From Antarctobacter heliothermus (GTDB taxonomy: Bacteria > Pseudomonadota > Alphaproteobacteria > Rhodobacterales > Rhodobacteraceae), in the NCBI RefSeq assembly GCF_900188425.1, contig NZ_FZON01000020.1, positions 1 through 64,000 of the forward strand: a stretch of 64,000 nucleotides of DNA, given 5' to 3'. Every line of letters starts with the position of its first letter. Position 1 is the first letter of the stretch. A program made the position numbers and the translations under genes. Below are positions 58,901 through 64,000 of the stretch, piece by piece. The notes under the pieces were generated by a model, which was given only the letters and a program-made list of their open reading frames with translations, was not told the DNA's origin and ran no database searches.

Positions 58901-59238
58901 ATGCCGGGATCGAGATCAAGACCAACGCCAACCCGTCGGTCTTTGACAACATCCTGCGCGACGGTCAGCAGTCGGGCATGTACATCCACGAAGGCGGCAT
59001 GGGCGTGATCGAAAACAACGAGATCTTCCGCAACGCCTTTTACGGGATCTCGGTCAAGGGCGCGTCCACGCCGATTGTCCGCTCCAACACGATCTCGCAA
59101 AACGTGTACGAGGCGATCCGCGTCCGCGAAGGTGGCGGCGGCACCTATGAGAACAACGATCTCACGGGCAACACCGCAGGCACCTTCCGGATCGAGGCCG
59201 ACGCCGGCAACGTGATCCGCCGCGGCAACAAGGAATAA
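55966..59238 (+). CDS. Secreted trypsin-like serine protease with two tandem beta-helix domains
   Basis: 1090 residues. Signal peptide MRLLISALALCAGAVAGGQA. The pre-domain, protease (His110 in LTNHHCIPG, Asp161 in LDYTVLRVFG, Ser233 in GGNSGSPVIR) and four-Cys module (Cys300, 312, 322, 339) match the upstream gene almost segment for segment, followed by a Pro/Gln linker. Residues about 359-717 and 731-1090 are near-identical right-handed beta-helix domains (PbH1/CASH type) with rungs such as GGIFMFEGGKALIEGNTIFG and SGIFINEGGKGRYEGNTVFN. They probably bind a polysaccharide. The DNA repeat is offset about 1.12 kb. ATG 55966 is set by the signal peptide; a terminator follows. Confidence 0.87.
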   Translation: MRLLISALALCAGAVAGGQAAAQTAPAEFDPTDFGKIIIQPRQSAGGDGLVFEQAFGDYQNEPIIKYGETSPIMKLGRPIGRLDMLFTNGKTAFCTAFIVDDQHILTNHHCIPGMDGDPTGRDSGVQAAQFVAGFVKPGSSEGVDRYTVSPQIIETNRELDYTVLRVFGNPSTKYGILELAEEDPEDSEFLWIIGHPQGQAMHISREGCAAANPAISAEGKLMHSCDTLGGNSGSPVIRLSDKRVVGLHHAGDSRSGFNMAIPMTRILPQSRVLKASSGPVVTGTTPKPQPQPQPQVNACSAMWAEAKILGCAGYEAYAADCADHTFASMAQRIIERECGIPVKPDNTDIVKPKEHGGPVLTVKRSGGDYSELADAIAAADPGTRIEVYPGTYTRGIDVSKRLEIIGVGNKNDIVLKVAEDNAVRWTAESGRIANISIHQDGGKFFNVHIAAGSVIIEDSDLTSKGLAVLAIRDNTGATIRRNTIHDGAQGGIFMFEGGKALIEGNTIFGNSLAGLEVKEGADPVVTGNTMRDGGGSGIFINEGGKGRYEGNTVFNNALSGIEVKAADNPLISGNTIRDGQQGGIMTSDAAVSRITKNEIYGNAYASIEIKTGADPQVYDNILRDGQQSGIYIHEGGKGVIENNQIIRNAFYGISVKGDSNPLVRSNTIASNIYEAIRVREGGGGTYERNDLSGNTAGTFRIESDAGNVIRIGNIEVPGQVTTTPKPDLSVNVLTVKASGGGDYRDLADAVAAADPDTRIEVYPGTYTRGIDVSKPLEIVGVGPVSDIVLKVAEDNTVRWTADSGRIARMTILQDGGKYFNVHIAAGSLILEDSVLSSKGLAVLAIRDNNDATIRRNTIRDGAQGGIFMFEGGRATIEGNEIYGNSLAGLEVKEGADPYVTGNTMRDGGGSGIFINEGGKGHYEGNTVYNNGLSGIEVKAADNPLITGNTIRDGQQGGIMTSDGAISRITANEIFGNAYAGIEIKTNANPSVFDNILRDGQQSGMYIHEGGMGVIENNEIFRNAFYGISVKGASTPIVRSNTISQNVYEAIRVREGGGGTYENNDLTGNTAGTFRIEADAGNVIRRGNKE
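57043..59235 (+). repeat. Tandem duplication of about 1.1 kb inside the beta-helix protease gene
   Basis: Copy 1 starts near 57043 (LTVKRSGGDYSELADA) and copy 2 near 58160 (LTVKASGGGDYRDLADA). They differ by scattered silent and conservative changes and run in register to RIESDAGNVIR and RIEADAGNVIR. This shows a whole-domain duplication later kept in frame. Confidence 0.9.
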
Positions 59239-59260
59239 GCAGGCCGCAAGGCAGGCTGTG

Positions 59261-59290
59261 ACGCCGTCCCTTCGGGGGCGGCGTTTTTCT
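59261..59290 (+). terminator. Terminator after the beta-helix protease gene
   Basis: ACGCCGTCCC (59261-59270), TTCG tetraloop, GGGGCGGCGT (59275-59284), then T-rich TTTTCTTT. One G-U pair. Confidence 0.9.
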
Positions 59291-59351
59291 TTGCGCTTGC
59301 ATTCTCGCGCGCGATGCGTTTCCTGCGCCGCAGGCAACCAAGGGGACGATC

Positions 59352-59582
59352 ATGAAAGTGCGCGTGCATGTGATGCTCAAGGACGGGGTTCTCGACCCCC
59401 AGGGTGAGGCGGTGCGCCATGCGCTTGGCGCGCTGGGGTTCGACGGCGTCGGCTCTGTCCGTCAGGGCAAGGTCATCGAGATGGATCTGGCCGACGGAAC
59501 GTCCGAGGCAAAGATCGGTGAGATGTGCGAAAAGCTGCTCGCCAATACGGTGATCGAGAGCTACCGCATCGAGAGTCTCTAG
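59352..59582 (+). CDS. purS: Phosphoribosylformylglycinamidine synthase subunit PurS
   Basis: 76 residues of the small structural subunit that bridges PurQ and PurL. VHVMLKDGVLDPQGEAVRHAL and VRQGKVIEMDLADG are family signatures. It lies upstream of purQ with a 126-bp gap. purL is not in the window. Confidence 0.95.
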   Translation: MKVRVHVMLKDGVLDPQGEAVRHALGALGFDGVGSVRQGKVIEMDLADGTSEAKIGEMCEKLLANTVIESYRIESL

Positions 59583-59708
59583 ACTCGTGGACCTGCGCGC
59601 CCCGTGTGTCACGGGACGGGTGGCCCCGGATGCGCCGCAGGCTTGCGGCAGGGGGCAAAGGCCGTTAGGGCAGGGCGCATCCGCCTGCCAGCCCCAGGGA
59701 GTGAACCC

Positions 59709-60374
59709 ATGAAAGCAGCCGTCATCGTGTTTCCCGGGTCCAACTGCGACCGCGATCTGGCCCGCGCCTTTGAACGCGCCGGTTTGCAGGTCGCTATGGT
59801 CTGGCACAAGGACACCGCCCTGCCGGACGGTATCGATATCGTCGGCATTCCCGGCGGCTTTTCCTTTGGCGACTACCTGCGCTGCGGGGCCATTGCGGCC
59901 AACGCGCCCATCGTCGGCGCGGTCAAGGCCCATGCCGATCGCGGCGGCTATGTGCTGGGCATCTGCAACGGCTTTCAGGTGCTCACCGAAACCGGCCTGC
60001 TGCCCGGCGCGCTGCTGCGCAACGCCGGCCTGAAATACATCTGCCGCACCATCGGCCTGCGCGTCGAGGCGGGGTCGGTCTATACCGAAGGGTACGGCAC
60101 AGGCACCGATATCGCCCTGCCCATCGCGCACCATGACGGCAACTACTTTGCCGATCCGCACACGCTCGACAGCCTTGAGGCCGAAGACCGCGTCGCCTTT
60201 CGCTACACCGACAATCCCAACGGCTCGGCGCGTGACATCGCCGGGGTGCTGTCGTCCAACCGCCGGGTGCTGGGCATGATGCCGCACCCCGAACGCGCAA
60301 GCGAAACCGCGCATGGCAATGAGGATGGTGCGCGCCTTTTCGCCCATCTGACCGCAGCCCTGACCACCGCCTGA
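59709..60374 (+). CDS. purQ: Phosphoribosylformylglycinamidine synthase subunit PurQ
   Basis: 221 residues, the glutaminase subunit. [34 protein letters not shown] and the nucleophile Cys in [13 protein letters not shown] are present, with catalytic His/Glu in [10 protein letters not shown]. It supplies ammonia to PurL. dctB begins 47 bp downstream on the same strand. Confidence 0.96.
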   Translation: MKAAVIVFPGSNCDRDLARAFERAGLQVAMVWHKDTALPDGIDIVGIPGGFSFGDYLRCGAIAANAPIVGAVKAHADRGGYVLGICNGFQVLTETGLLPGALLRNAGLKYICRTIGLRVEAGSVYTEGYGTGTDIALPIAHHDGNYFADPHTLDSLEAEDRVAFRYTDNPNGSARDIAGVLSSNRRVLGMMPHPERASETAHGNEDGARLFAHLTAALTTA

Positions 60375-60421
60375 TCCGACCCGCCTTGAGGGTCGGCCCC
60401 GCGCGCCCTATTCTGTACGAT

Positions 60422-62182
60422 ATGGCAACAAGTGGCTCAAGATCTGGTCTGCGTCGCGCCGGACCGTTTTCGGGCCGTGCGCGCATTGCGCTTGTCCTGC
60501 TGCTGCTGACCGCCGTGGGCACGGTCTGGATCACCAACTGGCTGCTGACCGAACGCTTTACAGAGACCACGCGCAACCGCGCCGAACTGCGTCTTGCGCT
60601 GTATTCCGGCAACCTGCTGTCCGAAATCCGCCGCAACGCCATTGTGCCGCAACTGTTGGCTCGCGACCCGGCACTGATCTCCGCGCTGAACTCACAGGAC
60701 TTTTCGCAAAGCTCGCAGCGCCTGATTTCCTTCGCCGATGAGATCGGGGCCGCCTCGCTGATGCTGCTGGACCGCGACGGGCGCGCTGTCGCCGCCACCG
60801 ACCGCAACCGGCTGGGCGAATCCCACCGCGAGGCGGCCTATTTCTTTGACGCCCTGCGCTCAAACACCACCGTATTCACCGCGCTGGCGCAAGAGGCCGG
60901 CAACTACAGCTTTACCTACGCCCGCCGCATGGAAAGCGGCGGCGAAACCGTCGGCGTCATCATGGTCGAGGTCGACCTTGCCAAGTTTGAGGGCGACTGG
61001 GCCCGCATCACCGACGCGGTCATCGTCACCAATTCCGAAGGCAAGATCATCCTGTCGACCGAACCGCGCTGGCGCGGGCTGACCCTGCAAACCGCGCTGC
61101 AACGCCAACCGGCAGAGGGCGCCATAGAACGCGCCATCCGCGCCACCGCCGACTGGACCGCCCAACAGGCCGACGCCTACCTGCGCGGTGAGGCGGTGAT
61201 GCGCATCGACGGCAAGATCCTGTTCCAGAACTGGACCCTGACCACCTTCACCACCTACACCTCGGTGCGCGAGAGGGTGAACGCGGTGCTGGCGCTGGAA
61301 ATCATGGGCTTTGCCCTGTTGGCCGCACTGGTGTTCTACGCACTGTCACGCCAGTCCGCGATCCGCATGGCCCTGTTCCAGCGCGACGCCACCGAACTGC
61401 GCGCCCTCAACGCCCGCCTCAGCCGCGAAATCGCCGAACGCGAGCGGGTGCAGAAAAACCTCGCTGTGGCCGAACAATCGCTGGCGCAATCGTCCAAACT
61501 CGCCGCCCTGGGCGAGATGTCCGCCGCCGTCAGCCATGAATTGAACCAGCCGCTGGCGGCGATGAAAACCTATCTTGCGGGCGCGCGCCTGCTGCTGCGC
61601 CGCAACCGCCCCGATGAGGCGCTGTCCGCCTTTCACCGCATCGACGACCTGATCGAACGCATGGGCGCCATCACCCGCCAGCTCAAGAGTTTTGCCCGCA
61701 AGGGGCAGGAACAGCTCAGCCCGGTTGACATGTCAGAGGCGCTCGCCTCGTCGCTTGCCATGATGGAGCCGCAACTGAAATCCCGCCGCGTCAAGATCAC
61801 CAAGATCCTGCCAGACGGGCCGGTGCGCGTCATGGGCGACCGCATGCGCATCGAACAGGTTCTGGTCAACCTCTTGCGCAACGCGCTTGACGCCACCAAG
61901 TCGGTGGACGACCCGCAGGTCGACATCATCCTCGCGGCGGGAGAAACCGCCACGTTGACCGTGCGCGACAATGGAACCGGGATCGAGGATCTGGAATCGC
62001 TCTTTGAACCCTTTTACACAACCAAACTGCCCGGTGACGGCGTGGGCCTTGGCCTTGCCATCTCATCGGGTATCGTATCGGAACTGGGCGGGCGGCTGAC
62101 CGCACGCAATGGCGAGGACGGCGGCGCCGTCTTTGAGATGCAACTGCCCGTTCTGAACGAATCCACAGAAGCAGCGGAGTAA
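60422..62182 (+). CDS. dctB: C4-dicarboxylate sensor histidine kinase DctB
   Basis: 586 residues. Two transmembrane helices (about 22-42 and 290-308) flank a periplasmic double-PAS sensor (LLDRDGRAVAATDRNRLGES, NYSFTYARRMESGGETVGVI). A coiled coil leads to the phospho-acceptor His372 in AAVSHELNQPLAAMKTYLAG. The catalytic ATPase has NLLRNALDATKS (N box), VRDNGTGIED (G1) and GDGVGLGLAISSGIVSELGG (G2). It phosphorylates DctD, six bases downstream. In rhizobia the pair switches on C4-dicarboxylate uptake; here the likely target is dctPQM at 1.3 kb. Confidence 0.93.
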   Translation: MATSGSRSGLRRAGPFSGRARIALVLLLLTAVGTVWITNWLLTERFTETTRNRAELRLALYSGNLLSEIRRNAIVPQLLARDPALISALNSQDFSQSSQRLISFADEIGAASLMLLDRDGRAVAATDRNRLGESHREAAYFFDALRSNTTVFTALAQEAGNYSFTYARRMESGGETVGVIMVEVDLAKFEGDWARITDAVIVTNSEGKIILSTEPRWRGLTLQTALQRQPAEGAIERAIRATADWTAQQADAYLRGEAVMRIDGKILFQNWTLTTFTTYTSVRERVNAVLALEIMGFALLAALVFYALSRQSAIRMALFQRDATELRALNARLSREIAERERVQKNLAVAEQSLAQSSKLAALGEMSAAVSHELNQPLAAMKTYLAGARLLLRRNRPDEALSAFHRIDDLIERMGAITRQLKSFARKGQEQLSPVDMSEALASSLAMMEPQLKSRRVKITKILPDGPVRVMGDRMRIEQVLVNLLRNALDATKSVDDPQVDIILAAGETATLTVRDNGTGIEDLESLFEPFYTTKLPGDGVGLGLAISSGIVSELGGRLTARNGEDGGAVFEMQLPVLNESTEAAE

Positions 62183-62188
62183 CGTGCC

Positions 62189-63523
62189 ATGGCCAATGCA
62201 ATGAAGATCGCCATCGTCGATGACGAACAGGACATGCGCCAGTCCATCAGCCAGTGGCTGGCCCTGTCGGGCTATGACACCGAAACCTTTTCCAGCGCCG
62301 AAGAGGCGCTTGGCGCGCTCAACGCCGATTATCCGGGGATCGTGATCTCGGACATCAAGATGCCCGGCATGGACGGCATCCAGTTCCTGAAAAAGCTGAT
62401 GGGCGCGGACAGCGCGCTGCCGGTCATCATGATCACCGGCCACGGCGATGTGCCGATGGCGGTTGAGGCGATGCGCATTGGCGCGTTCGATTTCCTTGAA
62501 AAGCCGTTCAATCCCGACCGCATGTCCGACCTTGCCAAAAAGGCCACCAATGCGCGCCGTCTGACGCTGGACACCCGCGCGCTGCGACGTGAACTGGGCG
62601 ACGGTGGACAGATCATGTCCAAGCTGATCGGCGCCAGCGGGGCGATGGAACGCCTGCGTGAGGACATCCTTGATCTGGGGCAGGCCGATGGCCACGTCCT
62701 GATCGAGGGCGAAACCGGCACCGGCAAGACGCTGGTGGCGCACGCGCTGCACGCGGTCGGCGCGCGGGCGGGCAAGAAATTCACGCTGGTCAGTTGTGGC
62801 GCGCTGCCCGAAGACGCGCTGATGACCCGGCTGTTCGGCCCGATGCAACCAGAGGACACACGCCTGCCCGCCATCGAAGAGGCGCGCGCCGGCACTCTGG
62901 TGCTGGAGGACATCGAGGTGCTGTCAGACGCCGCGCAGGCCCGTCTGCTGTCGGCGATCAATGATCAGGGCACCCCGCCCGAAACCCGCATCGTCGCCAT
63001 TTCCAACCTTCAGGAAGAGGGCCGCACCTGCGAACAGGCGCTGCGCCCCGACCTGTATTACCGCCTTGCCGCGCTCAAGATCGTCGTGCCACCTCTGCGC
63101 GCGCGCGGCGAGGACATCCTGACCCTGTTCACCCGCCTCAGCGAAAGCTACGCGGATGAGTACGGCTGTGAAGCACCCAAAGTGTCGGCCCAAGAGGCGG
63201 CGCAACTGTTGCAGGCTCCTTGGCCCGGCAACGTGCGCCAGCTGATCAATCTGGCGGAACGTGCGGTGCTGCAATCGCGTCGGGGGCAAGGCACCATCGC
63301 CTCGCTTTTGATGAGCGATCATGACGACATGCAGCCGGTCATGACCACAGAGGGCAAGCCGCTCAAGGAATACGTCGAGGCGTTTGAGCGGATGTTGATC
63401 GACAACACCATGCGCCGTCACAAGGGCTCGATTTCGGCCGTCATGGATGAATTGTGCCTGCCGCGCCGGACGCTGAATGAAAAGATGGCCAAATACGGGC
63501 TGGCCCGCGCCGATTACCTCTGA
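62189..63523 (+). CDS. dctD: DctD-like response regulator lacking the sigma54 GAFTGA loop
   Basis: 444 residues. The receiver is intact (Asp11/12, Asp55 in VISDIKMPGMDG, Thr83, Lys105). The AAA+ domain has Walker A GETGTGKTLVAHA (about 174-186) and the Arg-rich RPDLYYRLAALK. Between LFG (215-217) and GTLVLEDIE, however, only 17 residues remain and no GAFTGA motif is present. Walker B is LVLEDI instead of LFLDEI. The Fis-type HTH (GSISAVMDELCLPRRTLNEKMAKYG) is kept. It should therefore bind DNA but not remodel sigma54 holoenzyme, as in Rhodobacter NtrC. Its stop overlaps the next start. Confidence 0.9.
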   Translation: MANAMKIAIVDDEQDMRQSISQWLALSGYDTETFSSAEEALGALNADYPGIVISDIKMPGMDGIQFLKKLMGADSALPVIMITGHGDVPMAVEAMRIGAFDFLEKPFNPDRMSDLAKKATNARRLTLDTRALRRELGDGGQIMSKLIGASGAMERLREDILDLGQADGHVLIEGETGTGKTLVAHALHAVGARAGKKFTLVSCGALPEDALMTRLFGPMQPEDTRLPAIEEARAGTLVLEDIEVLSDAAQARLLSAINDQGTPPETRIVAISNLQEEGRTCEQALRPDLYYRLAALKIVVPPLRARGEDILTLFTRLSESYADEYGCEAPKVSAQEAAQLLQAPWPGNVRQLINLAERAVLQSRRGQGTIASLLMSDHDDMQPVMTTEGKPLKEYVEAFERMLIDNTMRRHKGSISAVMDELCLPRRTLNEKMAKYGLARADYL

Positions 63524-64000
63524 TGCCGCGCGCGGGGGATCTGGAAACGGTCTTTGCAGATCCGGTCTGGGGCGCGGAAAAGCGCGCGCTCCGGTCCATT
63601 CTCACCGCCACGCCGCTGGTCGAGGCGCTGAAATGGGGGCAGGCCTGCTACACGTTTGACGGGTCCAACGTGTCGATCATCGGCGGCTATTCCGATGGCT
63701 GTCGGCTGGCGTTCTTCAAGGGCACGCTGATCGACGACCCAGAGGGCGCGTTGATCCTGACCGGGCCAAATTCGCGCGCCTCCAAGTATTTCAGCTTTCA
63801 ATCGGTGGAGGAAATCGAGGCGCGCGCCGACCAGATCCGCACCTATGTCACCCGCGCCATCGCGGTCGAGAAATCCGGCAAGACGGTCCATTTCGCCAAG
63901 GATGATCTCGACCCGCCGCAGGAACTGACCGACAGGCTGGATCAGGATGGGGCGTTTCGCACCGCCTTCGAGGCGCTGACCCCCGGACGCAGGCGCGGCT
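63523..64000 (+). CDS. DUF1801/YdeI-family protein (partial)
   Basis: The frame is open from ATG 63523 (overlapping the dctD stop by one base, TGATG) to the window end: 159 codons. EALKWGQACYTFDGSNVSIIGGYSDGCRLAFFKG matches the DUF1801 core, and ARADQIRTYVTRAIAVEKSGKTVHFAK leads to the YdeI-like C-terminal region (DDLDPPQELTDRLDQDGAFRTAFEALTPGRRRG). Family members are small cytoplasmic proteins with an iron-chaperone-like fold of unclear function. Coupling to dctD may be only positional. Confidence 0.82.
   Translation, partial: MPRAGDLETVFADPVWGAEKRALRSILTATPLVEALKWGQACYTFDGSNVSIIGGYSDGCRLAFFKGTLIDDPEGALILTGPNSRASKYFSFQSVEEIEARADQIRTYVTRAIAVEKSGKTVHFAKDDLDPPQELTDRLDQDGAFRTAFEALTPGRRRG

Noticed and set aside
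57043-59235. CRISPR-like periodic repeats
   Set aside because: The periodicity is of codons in a long open frame with variable rungs, not identical repeats with unique spacers.
55981-59337. 1118-codon open frame antisense to the beta-helix protease
   Set aside because: It mirrors the repeat structure of the sense gene, has His/Asp/Val-rich composition typical of antisense frames in GC-rich DNA, and no family resemblance.

Overview
The window is chromosomal DNA of a high-GC alphaproteobacterium, almost certainly Rhodobacteraceae of the Roseobacter type. The evidence is the sciP-ctrA pair, a DUF1476 (ATP synthase zeta) gene, dctPQM TRAP genes, the ligA-recG pair, a GTTC-N7-GTTC SOS box, and dispersed hairpin repeats with a conserved TATTT/AAGAAG tail. 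Gene density is high and most genes are housekeeping. The accessory parts are the left edge, the protease block inside the purine genes, and small intergenic elements.

Left edge (1-5.8 kb): the start of an IS5-type transposase, its inverted-repeat end near 329, and a helicase C-terminal remnant cut by the IS. Next comes a dctPQM transporter operon preceded by two DctD-like operator palindromes, then a frameshifted XRE-TPR regulator and a small membrane protein. 5.9-15.5 kb: tpiA, a 2-oxoglutarate oxygenase, an A-type Fe-S carrier with a TfoX-like gene, an MscS channel, a periplasmic GDPD, an MFS exporter, SufT and a RimK fusion. 15.5-24.6 kb: a polysaccharide deacetylase, two identical tRNA-Asp genes, a divergent DUF882 / L,D-transpeptidase pair, an lpxD-ACP-KAS operon, mnmA, sciP and ctrA.

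24.6-37 kb: ligA-recG, an SOS-box-controlled 40-residue membrane peptide, a soluble chemoreceptor, a U-type Fe-S scaffold, hisI, gluQ-methyltransferase, trmFO, two crotonases and a thioesterase. 37-48.8 kb: speD/speE, a zinc-ribbon/membrane protein pair, rplM-rpsI, a glycosyltransferase, a sulfotransferase, TetR-ppk2, an alpha/beta hydrolase, metA, a P-loop protein and a drug/metabolite exporter. 48.9-64 kb: a FadL porin, a second exporter, ATP synthase zeta, purC, two large paralogous secreted serine proteases (one carrying two tandem beta-helix domains), purS, purQ, dctB, dctD and a partial DUF1801/YdeI gene.

Three links tie the window together. The dctBD sensor/regulator pair at the right matches the operator pair upstream of dctPQM at the left, and this DctD lacks the sigma54-contact GAFTGA loop. 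Several tRNA-modification genes (mnmA, trmFO, gluQ) share the window with the tRNA-Asp genes, tRNA-Asp being the GluQ substrate. The two proteases interrupt the purC-purS-purQ run. The strongest candidates for undescribed biology are the protease pair, the SOS micropeptide and the sigma54-independent DctD circuit.
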